From Subtercola lobariae (GTDB taxonomy: Bacteria > Actinomycetota > Actinomycetes > Actinomycetales > Microbacteriaceae): 64,000 nt of DNA. Below are positions 26,611 through 35,157 of the stretch, piece by piece; position 1 is the first letter of the stretch; each line of letters starts with the position of its first letter. The notes under the pieces are model-generated. The model made no database searches. It saw only the letters and a program-made list of their open reading frames with translations, and had not been told where the DNA came from. The position numbers and the translations under genes were made by a program. Location of the stretch: assembly GCF_014640255.1 (NCBI RefSeq), contig NZ_BMGP01000002.1, forward strand, positions 558,001 through 622,000, read 5' to 3'.

Positions 26611-26722
26611 GCACGCGGCACGCGGCACGCGGCACGCGGCACGCGGCACGCGGCACGCGGCACGCGGCACGCGGCACGCGGCACGCGGCACGCGGCACGC
26701 GGCACGCGGCACGCGGCACGCG
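26611..26722. repeat. Heptanucleotide microsatellite (GCACGCG)16
   Basis: Sixteen uninterrupted perfect copies of a 7-bp unit occupy the gap between the TetR gene and the fadB promoter, ending 6 bp before a palindrome and 20 bp before the -35 box. Confidence 0.97.
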
Positions 26723-26728
26723 GCTGAT

Positions 26729-26771
26729 GGTACCGCGTACCTTGACAAGGCACTGAGTACCAGGCTTTACT
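26729..26771 (+). promoter_or_regulatory. Promoter and operator of the fadB operon
   Basis: TTGACA (26742-26747) and TTTACT (26766-26771) are 18 bp apart. The ATG at 26779 lies 7 bp after the -10, so the transcript is probably leaderless. GGTAC-CGC-GTACC (26729-26741), a perfect dyad abutting the -35, is a candidate TetR operator. Confidence 0.6.
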
Positions 26772-26778
26772 GAGAGCC

Positions 26779-29112
26779 ATGCCCGAATTGCGCCCCACCA
26801 CGCTCACTGTCACCACACGAACCGAGGTGCTGCCCGGCCGGCAGCTGCCCTCCTACCTGATCGACCTGCAACCGGCCAGCCCCTCCCGCCCCGTCATCTG
26901 GGGCGAGTCTGAGCTCGCCGCCCTCATTGCTGCCGTGCCTACGACGGGCGAGTTCGACGCCGTCGTTCTCATCGGTTCGCCCGGCACGTTCGCCGCCGGC
27001 GCCGATCTGAGCTCCATGTCGGGCATTGGTGACCACGCCGAGGCGGTTCGGGTTGCCGGGCGCGGGTTCGATGCCATCGAGGCGATCACGGGCATCCCGA
27101 GCCCGACCTTCACCGTGCTGACCGGCGCGGCGCGCGGCGGCGGGCTCGAGCTCGCCCTGAGCGCAGCGACCGTCTTCGCGCGACCAGACGCCGGCCCGTT
27201 CGCGCTGCCCGAAGTCGGGCTCGGGCTGCTGCCCGGCTGGGGCGGATCAGCAGCCGTCGCTCGCCGCGCGGGCCAGGCCGCCGCGCTCGACATCGCCGTG
27301 CGCCAGCCCCTTCGTGGCGGCGCGGGCACTCCGATTGCTCGGGCCGTTGAGCTCGGGCTGATCGACGCCGTGATTCCTGCCCCTGCCGACGACCCGGCCG
27401 GGTGGGATGCGGCCTGGCGCCAGTGGGTGGGCGCCGCCCTGGCCGCCGCAGACGATTCCGACACAACCACCGGCACCGGCACCGGCACCGGCACCGGCAC
27501 AGCAGCATCCACTTCTGACAACACCCCCGAAACCTCGCGAGCCGCAGCGGCCACGACCACCGCACCCACCACCGGCACAGCCACCACACCGTCTGCAACC
27601 GACCCGGCCTTCGCGACCGCACTCGCCGACCCGCGGCCTGCCGTGCGCCTCGCCGCGCAACTCGTACTCGACGTCCCCACCTCCACGCCCGCCGAGGTTC
27701 GCGCGGCCACCACCGCTGCCTTCGCCGACGCGCTGATGACGAACGAAGCCCGCGCGAGCATGTACTCCCGCGAGCTCGTTCGCAGCCGGTCGAAGAAGCC
27801 GAAAGCCGGAGCTGAGGCAACCGCGGCCGGCGGCACCGCAGTACGCACCGCAGGCGTCGTAGGCGCAGGCCTTATGGCATCGCAGCTCGCGACCCTGCTC
27901 ATTCAGTTCGGGCGCATTCCGGTCACCATCACCGACCTCGACGACGCCCGCGTCGAAAAGGGCATCGCAGCGGTGCGCGACCGCCTCGACCGTCTCTCCT
28001 CGCGCGGCAAGATCGCCGCCGACGATCTGCCCGAGCTGAAAGCCCTGATCAGCGGCACCACCGACGTCTCCGCCCTCGCCGACGCCGACTTCGTCATCGA
28101 AGCCGTCTTCGAGAATCTCCAGGTCAAGCGCGGCGTGTTCGCCAACCTCGAGAAGCACCTGTCGCCCACGGCACTGCTCGCCACTAACACCAGCTCGCTT
28201 TCGATCGACCAACTCGCCGAAGGGCTCGCGCACCCCGAGCGCGTTGTCGGTTTTCACGTGTTCAACCCCGTGGGCACCGTTCCGCTGCTCGAGGTGGTGC
28301 GCGGCACGCGTACCTCTGACGAGACCGTCGAGACCGCGACATCCCTCGCCCGACGCCTCGACCGCGTGCCGGTGCTCGTGGCCGACAAACCCGGATTCGT
28401 CGTGAACCGCCTGCTCACCCGCATGTACAGCGTGGTGCTCGGCGCGGTAGATGACGGCCTGCCCATCGAGGCCGCCGACGCCGCCCTTGCCCCGCTCGCG
28501 CTGCCGATGACGCCCATCGCGCTGCTGCAGTTCGTCGGCCCGGCGGTGCAACTGCACGTCTGCGAGACCATGGCCGAGGCCTACCCCGACCGCTTCCGCG
28601 TTCCCCAGTGCCTCGCGAACCTGGTCGAGCACGACGTGCGCGAGCTGCTGACTCGGGATGCCCGGCTCACCGACTCCGCCCGCGAGTACTTCGTGGCTGC
28701 CACGGCACCAGCGGTCACCTCGACCTCGGCCTCGGCCTCGGCCGCCGCCGCATCGACCGCCACGCCTGCCGCCACCACCTCCACCCTTACCGAGGGCGCG
28801 CCCGCCGCAGCCGTGACTCCGAGCGCTGCGTCGGCCACCGTCAGCACTCCCGAGTTCGCACCCGAGAATTCGCCCGAACCTCCGGCCGACCTGCTCACCG
28901 CCGTGCTCGACGCGTGGGCCGAAGAGGCCGCCATCATGCTCGACGAGGGCGCCGCGCACTCGGCCGAAGACATCGACCTCTGCATGATTCTCGGCGCCAA
29001 TTACCCGCCACACCTCGGCGGCCTCACTCCCCTGCTCGACCGCACGGGTGCCGCCGAACGCATGACGGGCCTGCGCTTTCACCCGGCAGGAGTAGCCAGC
29101 CTGCCGGCCTGA
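26779..29112 (+). CDS. Multifunctional enoyl-CoA hydratase / 3-hydroxyacyl-CoA dehydrogenase (FadB/FadJ-like)
   Basis: The 777-residue fusion has an N-terminal crotonase domain (about 20-215, with GGGLELALSAATVFARPDAG and ALPEVGLGLLPGWGG), a linker with a hexanucleotide-encoded Thr-Gly repeat (27469-27498), an NAD-binding 3HCDH domain (GVVGAGLMASQLA from about 355), a catalytic His in GFHVFNPVGTVPLLE, and C-terminal 3HCDH domains. A Ser/Ala/Thr-rich stretch of about 55 residues (643-700) interrupts the C-terminal half. It performs hydration and oxidation in fatty-acid beta-oxidation. An acyl-CoA dehydrogenase follows 65 bp later. Confidence 0.9.
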   Translation: MPELRPTTLTVTTRTEVLPGRQLPSYLIDLQPASPSRPVIWGESELAALIAAVPTTGEFDAVVLIGSPGTFAAGADLSSMSGIGDHAEAVRVAGRGFDAIEAITGIPSPTFTVLTGAARGGGLELALSAATVFARPDAGPFALPEVGLGLLPGWGGSAAVARRAGQAAALDIAVRQPLRGGAGTPIARAVELGLIDAVIPAPADDPAGWDAAWRQWVGAALAAADDSDTTTGTGTGTGTGTAASTSDNTPETSRAAAATTTAPTTGTATTPSATDPAFATALADPRPAVRLAAQLVLDVPTSTPAEVRAATTAAFADALMTNEARASMYSRELVRSRSKKPKAGAEATAAGGTAVRTAGVVGAGLMASQLATLLIQFGRIPVTITDLDDARVEKGIAAVRDRLDRLSSRGKIAADDLPELKALISGTTDVSALADADFVIEAVFENLQVKRGVFANLEKHLSPTALLATNTSSLSIDQLAEGLAHPERVVGFHVFNPVGTVPLLEVVRGTRTSDETVETATSLARRLDRVPVLVADKPGFVVNRLLTRMYSVVLGAVDDGLPIEAADAALAPLALPMTPIALLQFVGPAVQLHVCETMAEAYPDRFRVPQCLANLVEHDVRELLTRDARLTDSAREYFVAATAPAVTSTSASASAAAASTATPAATTSTLTEGAPAAAVTPSAASATVSTPEFAPENSPEPPADLLTAVLDAWAEEAAIMLDEGAAHSAEDIDLCMILGANYPPHLGGLTPLLDRTGAAERMTGLRFHPAGVASLPA

Positions 29113-29177
29113 CCCGCTGCGCCCCTCGCCACACCGGCATCAATAGCCCCCACACGACCCAGAACAGGACACACCTC

Positions 29178-30395
29178 ATGGCCCCCGCCCCCACCCCCGT
29201 CGGCACCGACGAACCCACCTACGAACTCGTCGAGCCGCTGAACCCCGACCCCGCCGGCCTCTTCGAGTCGATCAACGACGACGACCGCGCCCACTGGAAC
29301 CGCGCCCGAGGCTTCGTTCAAGACGAGGTACTGCCCGTCATCGCCGACTACTGGGACCGCTCGGAGTACCCCCTGCACCTCGTGCGCCGCCTGGGCGAAC
29401 TCGACCTGCTGCGCGACGGCATCAACATCGACGGCTTCTCAGCGCAGAGCAAGCTCGCCGCCGGCCTCGTCATGATGGAGGTCAGCCGCGGCGACGGCTC
29501 GATGGCCACCGTCATCGCCGTTCAGGGTGGCCTCGCCCTGCGCAGCATCGACCTGCTGGGCTCTGACGAGCAGAAGGCCCGCTGGATGGCGAGCCTCGCA
29601 CGCGCCGACGAGTACGGCGCCTTCGGTCTCACCGAGCCCACCCACGGTTCCGACTCGGTGAGCCTCGAGACCACCGCCCGCACCGAGGGCGACACCTTCG
29701 TGCTGAACGGCCACAAGAAGTGGATCGGCAACGGCTCCATCGGCGGCGTCACCGTCATCTGGGCACGCGGCGACGACGGCCAGGTGCACGGCTACCTCGT
29801 CGAGCAGAACACCCCCGGCTACACGGGCCGCGTCATCGAGCGCAAGTCGGCCCTGCGGGCCATCTGGCAGGCGCACATCGAGCTGATCGACGCCGTGATT
29901 CCGGCCGAGAACAAGCTGCCGGGCGGCAACTCGTTCAAAGACACCTCACGCGTGCTGCTCGCCACCCGCCTCGGCGTCGCCTGGTCCGCGCTCGGTCACG
30001 CCATCGCCTGTTATGAGACGGCTGTGCACTACGCGAAGCAGCGCATCCAATTCGGCCGCCCGCTCGCCGCCTCGCAGATCGTGCAGGAGCGTCTGGCCCG
30101 CATGCTGAGCGAACTGACGTCAATGCAGCTCATCTGCTTTCAAATGACAGCTCGGGATGAAGCGGGCACCCTCACCTCAGAACAAGCCAGCCTGGCGAAG
30201 TACACCTGCACCCGCACGGCTCGCGTCATCGCGGCGAACGCCCGCGACCTCATGGGCGGCAACGGCATCCTGCTCGACAACCGCGTTGCGCGGCACATGG
30301 CCGACATCGAGGCGATCCACACCTACGAGGGCACCGAGACCATGCAGGCGCTCATCATCGGCCGCTCCATCACGGGCGTCTCCGCCTTCGTCTAA
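29178..30395 (+). CDS. Acyl-CoA dehydrogenase (glutaryl-CoA dehydrogenase-like)
   Basis: The 405-residue flavoenzyme shows GAFGLTEPTHGSDSVSLETTA and GHKKWIGNGSIGGVTVIWAR in the middle domain and a C-terminal IHTYEGTETMQALIIGRSITG, with the glutamate in YEGT as the likely catalytic base. This matches GCDH-type or short-chain acyl-CoA dehydrogenases. In the fadB operon it would supply the 2-enoyl-CoA. A paralogue is encoded at 52388-53563. The ATG at 29178 has AGGAC upstream. Confidence 0.9.
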   Translation: MAPAPTPVGTDEPTYELVEPLNPDPAGLFESINDDDRAHWNRARGFVQDEVLPVIADYWDRSEYPLHLVRRLGELDLLRDGINIDGFSAQSKLAAGLVMMEVSRGDGSMATVIAVQGGLALRSIDLLGSDEQKARWMASLARADEYGAFGLTEPTHGSDSVSLETTARTEGDTFVLNGHKKWIGNGSIGGVTVIWARGDDGQVHGYLVEQNTPGYTGRVIERKSALRAIWQAHIELIDAVIPAENKLPGGNSFKDTSRVLLATRLGVAWSALGHAIACYETAVHYAKQRIQFGRPLAASQIVQERLARMLSELTSMQLICFQMTARDEAGTLTSEQASLAKYTCTRTARVIAANARDLMGGNGILLDNRVARHMADIEAIHTYEGTETMQALIIGRSITGVSAFV

Positions 30396-30450
30396 CCCCG
30401 GCTTTCGTCTAACCCCGGGCCTTCGCCTAGCTCCGGGCCTTCGTAACCCG
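30384..30450. repeat. About 17-18-bp tandem repeat containing copied stop codons
   Basis: The terminal sequence GCCTTCGTCTAACCCCG is repeated three more times with drift (GCTTTCGTCTAACCCC.., GCCTTCGCCTAG.., GCCTTCGTAACCC..). The original includes the TAA stop at 30393-30395. Confidence 0.85.
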
Positions 30451-30486
30451 GGCCCGACTCACCTCTGGCCTCGCGACGCTTTCGAT

Positions 30487-30534
30487 TTGACGCAAAAGCA
30501 CGCTAAACCGCGCTGTGGGGTGCTTGTGCGTCAA
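30487..30534. terminator. Hairpin 1 between convergent genes
   Basis: Arms TTGACGCAAAAGCAC (30487-30501) and GTGCTTGTGCGTCAA (30520-30534) pair with one mismatch around an 18-base loop. The stem shares the GACGCAAAAG core with the terminator at 3399. Confidence 0.7.
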
Positions 30535-30569
30535 GTCGATCGCGTTGCGGCGCGGGCACGCGCGCGAAA

Positions 30570-30605
30570 GGGGCCTGTGCCGAGTGGATGCTCGGCACAG
30601 ACCCC
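30570..30605. terminator. Hairpin 2 between convergent genes
   Basis: Fifteen-base arms GGGGCCTGTGCCGAG and CTCGGCACAGACCCC (one mismatch) with a 6-base loop lie 25 bp before the BKACE stop, and probably terminate the minus-strand operon. Confidence 0.7.
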
Positions 30606-30629
30606 TGACGCACGTCATCTGTTCGGGTG

Positions 30630-31565
30630 TCAGATGTTGGTGGCGGCTTTGCCTTTCAAGCCAAGCATGTCGCGGGCCTCGTCAGGGGTCGCGATGTCAC
30701 GGCCGAGGTCTTCGAGCACCCCGACCATCTTCGTGACCTGCTCCGCATTCGACGACGACTTCACACCCTTGCGAATGTACAAATTGTCTTCGAGCCCGAC
30801 CCGCACATGCCCACCCAACCACGCACTGTGCGTGGCGAACTGAAACTGGGTGCGCCCAGCAGCGAACGCCGAGAAATGATAATCGTTGCCGAACAGCTTG
30901 TCGGCGATGGTCACCATGTGACTGAGGTTCGCGTGATCAGCGCCGATACCGCCCAGCACCCCGAACACACCCTGAATCAGAAACGGCGCCTTCACCAACC
31001 CGCGGTCGACGAAATGCGCCAACGAGTACAAGTGACCGATGTCGTAACACTCGAACTCGAACCGGGTACCCTGACCCTCGCCCAACTCTTTGAGCGTGTA
31101 CTCGATCTGATCGAACGTGTTCTTGAACGGGTTCTTATACGTGTTCTCGAGAAACTGCTTCTCCCACTCGAACCGCCAATCCGTGATGCGTGCTGCAGCA
31201 CCCGCGGCCACGAAGTTCATCGTGCCCATGTTCAACGACGCCAACTCCGGGCTGAACGTCGTCGCCGCAGCGAGCCGCTCCTGCACCGTCATCGACGACG
31301 CACCACCAGTAGAGATGTTCACCACCGCATCAGTCTCGGCCGCGATCCGCGGCAAGAACTCACCGAACACCTCCGGCTCGAACGCCGGGCTACCATCCAC
31401 CGCATGCCGGGCATGCAAATGAATGATCGCAGCCCCAGCCTGAGCCGACTCCACCGCCGCCTGACCAATCTGATCAGGCGTGATAGGCAAAAACTCACTC
31501 ATCGACGGAACATGAACCGACCCCGTCACGGCAGTCGAAATAATCACTTTCTTAGCGGAGATCAT
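30630..31565 (-). CDS. BKACE family protein (3-keto-5-aminohexanoate cleavage-like, DUF849)
   Basis: The 311-residue TIM-barrel zinc enzyme has the HLHAR motif (IIHLHARHAVDGSP) and VNISTGGASSMTVQERL, diagnostic of beta-keto acid cleavage enzymes, which condense acetyl-CoA with a beta-keto acid to give acetoacetate and a new acyl-CoA. Downstream of FAH and VOC in one operon, it probably processes the keto acid made by ring cleavage. The exact substrate is unknown. Confidence 0.87.
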   Translation of the reverse strand: MISAKKVIISTAVTGSVHVPSMSEFLPITPDQIGQAAVESAQAGAAIIHLHARHAVDGSPAFEPEVFGEFLPRIAAETDAVVNISTGGASSMTVQERLAAATTFSPELASLNMGTMNFVAAGAAARITDWRFEWEKQFLENTYKNPFKNTFDQIEYTLKELGEGQGTRFEFECYDIGHLYSLAHFVDRGLVKAPFLIQGVFGVLGGIGADHANLSHMVTIADKLFGNDYHFSAFAAGRTQFQFATHSAWLGGHVRVGLEDNLYIRKGVKSSSNAEQVTKMVGVLEDLGRDIATPDEARDMLGLKGKAATNI

Positions 31566-31627
31566 CAGCGATCCCCCCTTTCATTCGTGTCGCGCGTGGC
31601 GGCAGGTGGGCCATACATAACGTTGGA

Positions 31628-32482
31628 TCAGACGAAGCGGTTTGTGATCGATCCCAGGCCAGAGATCGTGCTGGTCAGCGTGTCTCCGGCTTTCAGAAAG
31701 ATGCCGCGGCCCATTCCGACGCCGGCGGGTGTGCCGGTGAAGATCAGGTCGCCCGGGCGCAGTGTGACGACCTGTGAGAGGTCGGCGATGATCTGCGCTA
31801 CGGGAAAGATCAGATCGGCGGTGGTGCCGTTCTGCACCTGCCACGAGCCGCCGTGGTCTTCTGCCGTGGGGCCCTCGAGCACGGCTTCGACCCGCAGAGC
31901 ATCCGGATCGTCGAGTTCGTCGAGGGTCACGATGGCGGGGCCGAACGGCGCGAAGTTGGGGTACGACTTGCCCAGGCTGAACTGCGGGGCTGGGCCTCGC
32001 CGTTGAACCATACGCTCGCTGTAATCTTGCCCGATCGCATAGCCGGCAATGGATGCTCGTGCCTCATCGACGTCGACCTTGTAGGTCTCGGCACCGATGA
32101 CCACCACAAGCTCGGTCTCGTAGTCGACGAACTCGCTCGGCAGCTCGACGGTCACGTTCGGCCCAGCGAGAGATGAAGCGAACTTCGTGAAAACCACGAG
32201 GTCGTCTGGGTAGGCGAGCTTCGACTCGTCGGCGTGGTCTTTGTAGTTCAGACCGATAGCGAACACCTGCGACGGGTTCGGCACGGGGGCAAGCAGGTCG
32301 CTCTCGTCGAACGGGGCGCCTGCGGGCAGCTGCGCATCCTGAGCCCACGTCGTAAAGTCAGCCCACTGCTCGAACACGGCGAGCGGTGCGGGGCCGAACT
32401 GGCCGTCTGACGCCTCGGCAATGTCGACCGCCGTGCCGTCAGTGACGAGCACTGCGCGGCCGGCGAGGTTGGCGACGCGCAT
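31628..32482 (-). CDS. Fumarylacetoacetate hydrolase (FAH) family protein
   Basis: The 284-residue protein has the FAH fold with IGLNYKDHADES, the metal-binding acidic cluster around FVDYETELVVVIGAETYKVDVDEA, and FTGTPAGVGMGRGIFLKAGD. Such enzymes hydrolyse or isomerise acylpyruvates from meta-cleavage and homogentisate pathways. The ATG at 32482 overlaps the TGA of the upstream VOC gene (TGATG), indicating coupled translation; the frame is open further upstream but within that gene. Confidence 0.9.
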   Translation of the reverse strand: MRVANLAGRAVLVTDGTAVDIAEASDGQFGPAPLAVFEQWADFTTWAQDAQLPAGAPFDESDLLAPVPNPSQVFAIGLNYKDHADESKLAYPDDLVVFTKFASSLAGPNVTVELPSEFVDYETELVVVIGAETYKVDVDEARASIAGYAIGQDYSERMVQRRGPAPQFSLGKSYPNFAPFGPAIVTLDELDDPDALRVEAVLEGPTAEDHGGSWQVQNGTTADLIFPVAQIIADLSQVVTLRPGDLIFTGTPAGVGMGRGIFLKAGDTLTSTISGLGSITNRFV

Positions 32483-33177
32483 CAGTTGCCTTCCTGGGGA
32501 GGGAACGGAACGCCGTCGGCCAGGGCGGGGTCTTCGGCGATTCGTGCGGGCCACGGGTCGTCGAACACCATCTGCTGGCGGGGTTCGGCGGGCGTGTACT
32601 CGCCACGGCGGGCGGCGGCGTGAATCTCGTCGCCGCTCAGGCCGGATTCACGTGCGGCGACGAGCTGCTCGGGGTCGAACTGCGCGCCGATCTGGTCTTC
32701 GGAGAATTCGACAGACGCCCACATCCACTCTTTCGACAGCTCCCAGTCGTGGAAGGCGTCGACCTGAATCTCGACACCGTTGCCGTCGGGGTCTGCGTAG
32801 TACATCGACATGGTCATGCCGTGGTCGAGACAGATGGTGGGCAGAATGCCCAGGTCACGCAGGCGAATGAAGTTGTCGAGCCACTGGTCGAAGGTGCCGT
32901 ACTCGAAGGCGGTGTGGTGCAGGCCCGCGCTGTGCGGCTTATCGACGGGCGGGTGCACGCCGGGCAGGCGCAGCAGCGCGATGCGGTGGTTGGCATCATC
33001 GTTGCTCAGCCAGGCCGCGTGAGCCGCGTAGTAGACCGGCTGCAAACCGCAGACCAGCTCGTAGAAGTGCACCATCGCGTCGACATCCATCGTCATGAAA
33101 GTTGCGTGGTGCAGCTTCGGAACAATGATGGGGCGTGGCTTGGGCGTGCGGAAATACGCACTGTGGTCGATAGCCAT
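32482..33177 (-). CDS. VOC-family extradiol dioxygenase-like protein (second copy)
   Basis: The 231-residue protein parallels the VOC protein at 2740. Metal ligands are His24 (KLHHATF), His88 (GLHHTAFEY) and Glu136 (DPDGNGVEIQVD), and many residues between are identical (for example the DEWLDNYIRL and DQWLDNFIRL segments). GGAGAGG lies before the ATG at 33177; an in-frame ATG at 33210 is less likely. Operon order VOC-FAH-BKACE gives ring cleavage followed by hydrolysis and C-C cleavage. Confidence 0.85.
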   Translation of the reverse strand: MAIDHSAYFRTPKPRPIIVPKLHHATFMTMDVDAMVHFYELVCGLQPVYYAAHAAWLSNDDANHRIALLRLPGVHPPVDKPHSAGLHHTAFEYGTFDQWLDNFIRLRDLGILPTICLDHGMTMSMYYADPDGNGVEIQVDAFHDWELSKEWMWASVEFSEDQIGAQFDPEQLVAARESGLSGDEIHAAARRGEYTPAEPRQQMVFDDPWPARIAEDPALADGVPFPPQEGN

Positions 33178-33208
33178 GGGGCTGTCCTCTCCGTCGAGTA
33201 GTGACTCC

Positions 33209-33237
33209 ATCACACCGAAAAATTCACGACATGTCAA
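33209..33237 (-). promoter_or_regulatory. Promoter of the VOC-FAH-BKACE operon
   Basis: On the minus strand TTGACA (33237-33232) and TGTGAT (33214-33209) are exactly 17 bp apart. TTGACA also appears on the plus strand at 33260, giving a symmetrical arrangement that may be the GntR control region for both divergent operons. Confidence 0.6.
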
Positions 33238-33321
33238 ATGATTTTCGATAATCCTTGAATTGACAAGTTATTTTTAGTTAGGGTCAGACAATCGACCGCG
33301 AAGAAGCGAGTGAGGATTTTC

Positions 33322-35157
33322 ATGTCAGACACCCCCCAGACAACACCCGTCGTGATCGTCGGCGGCGGCCCCGTCGGCCTCACCCTCGGTCTTGAGCTCG
33401 CCTGGCACGGCATCGCGTCGACCATCATCGAGCCGCGCACCGAGGTCGATCACACCAGGCCCCGCGCCAAAACCGTGAACGTTCGCAGCATGGAGCACTT
33501 TCGCCGGCTCGGCATTGCCGAGATCATCCGCGATCGGGCACCCGTCTCACGCTTCTGGAGTCGACGCGCCATCTTCTGCACGGCCGTGAATGGCACCGAA
33601 CTCGCGACGTTCGAGGGCATCTTCAACATTTCGCCCGACCGCGAAGACCTGTTCTCTGAAGGCGGTCAGGCACTCGCCCAGCCGCTGCTCGAGCAGATCT
33701 TGCGCGAGCAGGTGGAGGCCGCGCCACTCATCACGTTCATCGTGGGCGCAGCGGTTACCTCGGTAGACGAGGGGCCAGACAGCGTTCTCGTGACGTACAC
33801 GCTCGACGGTCACGAAGAACAGGTTTCGGGCGCGTACGCGGTCGGGGCCGACGGAGCCAGCGGCGTCACCCGCAGAAGCGCCGGCATCGCGCTCGAGCGT
33901 GGCGTCGACCTGCCGCCTAACGTGAGCGTCACCTTTCGGGTGAAAGAAGATCTGCCGACGCCCCTCGAGTTCGCGCTGCACTACTGGGTCGTCAACGCCC
34001 AGACGCAAGGCGTTCTGATGCGCCTCGACGAGCACGGCACCTGGTCGGCGACCGTCGGCAATGTGCCAGACGCCGAAACCGCAGACCCTCTCGAGCTCGT
34101 TTCTCGGCTCACTGGGTACCCGGTCGACGTCGAGATCGTGGCCAAAGACAGCTGGGCGGCGCGGATGGCCGTGGCCGAGTCGTACGCCACGATCCGCATC
34201 TTCTTGGTGGGCGATGCAGCTCACCTCAACCCGCCGTGGGGCGGCCACGGCTTCAACACCGGCCTCGGCGATGCAGTCAACCTGGGCTGGAAGCTCGCGG
34301 CAACCATCAACGGCTGGGGCGGCGCAGAGCTGCTGGCGAGCTACGAGCCCGAGCGCCGGCCGGTGGCTGAGCACACCGTCGCCGTCGCCACCGCGAACAT
34401 GCGGGCGATTCCGCTCTCGGTCATTGAGACTCTGCGCGACGATCCGCTTCTCGAGGGGCCGCGCGCCGCCGAGACCCGCGCCGTGGTGCAGCAGGCCAAA
34501 GACAGCGAGTTTCACAGCCTCGGGCTGGTTCTGGGCTTCGCCTACACCGACTCGCCGATCATCTGGGCCGACTCGGCCGAGAACGCCGAAGCCGGCCCCG
34601 AATTCGATGCCGTCGTCTACACACCCACAACCCAGCCGGGTGCCCGGCTGCCGCACCGCTGGCTCGCCGACGGCCGCTCGGTCTACGACCTGATCGGTGA
34701 CGGGTTCACCCTCTTCGCCGACCCCGACAGCGAGCTAGCTCGTGCGTTCGTTGCGGCCGCGGCCGAGCGGAGCGTGCCCCTCGCGGTCTTCGACGCGCTC
34801 AGCGAGGCCACTCCGGCCACCACGGCCACCCCGGCGAACGCGGCCACCCCGGCTAGCGCGGCCACCCCGGCCACCCCGGCCAGCGCGGCCACCCCGGCCA
34901 GCGCGGCCACTCCGGCCACCGCGGCCGACGGGATCGGGCATCGCGGTGCCGAAGCTCTGCTTGTGCGCTCTGACGGCCACATCGCGTGGCGCGGCGGCGC
35001 AGCTGACGCAGCTGTCGCTGGGGCCGTGCTCGACCGCGCCCGCGGGGTCGCCACCTCCGCCGCCGGTCGACTCGAGCACGACGCCGCCGGCCGACTCGAG
35101 CACGACGATACCGAGCGCCTCGATCGTGCGCCCGGTGCTCCAGGGCTCGTTCGGTGA
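33322..35157 (+). CDS. FAD-dependent aromatic monooxygenase (PheA/TfdB/MhpA class)
   Basis: The 611-residue class A flavoprotein hydroxylase has VVIVGGGPVGLTLGLELAWHG (FAD-binding), VGADGASGVTRRSAGI (DG motif) and FLVGDAAHLNPPWGGHGFNTGLGDA (GD motif), then a C-terminal thioredoxin-like domain. Between FDALSEA and the domain end there is an 18-bp minisatellite (34807-34923) encoding an Ala-Thr-Pro-Ala-Ser linker, and an RLEHD duplication follows. It likely hydroxylates a phenolic substrate next to the VOC dioxygenase operon. The start at 33322 has GAGG upstream; GTG 33310 is an alternative. Confidence 0.88.
   Translation: MSDTPQTTPVVIVGGGPVGLTLGLELAWHGIASTIIEPRTEVDHTRPRAKTVNVRSMEHFRRLGIAEIIRDRAPVSRFWSRRAIFCTAVNGTELATFEGIFNISPDREDLFSEGGQALAQPLLEQILREQVEAAPLITFIVGAAVTSVDEGPDSVLVTYTLDGHEEQVSGAYAVGADGASGVTRRSAGIALERGVDLPPNVSVTFRVKEDLPTPLEFALHYWVVNAQTQGVLMRLDEHGTWSATVGNVPDAETADPLELVSRLTGYPVDVEIVAKDSWAARMAVAESYATIRIFLVGDAAHLNPPWGGHGFNTGLGDAVNLGWKLAATINGWGGAELLASYEPERRPVAEHTVAVATANMRAIPLSVIETLRDDPLLEGPRAAETRAVVQQAKDSEFHSLGLVLGFAYTDSPIIWADSAENAEAGPEFDAVVYTPTTQPGARLPHRWLADGRSVYDLIGDGFTLFADPDSELARAFVAAAAERSVPLAVFDALSEATPATTATPANAATPASAATPATPASAATPASAATPATAADGIGHRGAEALLVRSDGHIAWRGGAADAAVAGAVLDRARGVATSAAGRLEHDAAGRLEHDDTERLDRAPGAPGLVR
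34807..34923 (+). repeat. 18-bp minisatellite in the monooxygenase gene
   Basis: Six units of GCC-ACC-CCG-GCC-AGC-GCG type plus a 9-bp half unit encode an Ala/Thr/Pro/Ser linker in frame near the 3' end. Confidence 0.9.

Noticed and set aside
26345-26816. ORFs through the heptanucleotide repeat (RHAARGT-type proteins)
   Set aside because: The repeat is open in every frame, so these are artefacts of low complexity.
27247-29082. 611-codon minus-strand frame antisense to fadB
   Set aside because: Glycine/arginine-rich composition typical of shadow frames in high-GC genes; no motif, no start signal, and the plus frame is a clear FadB.
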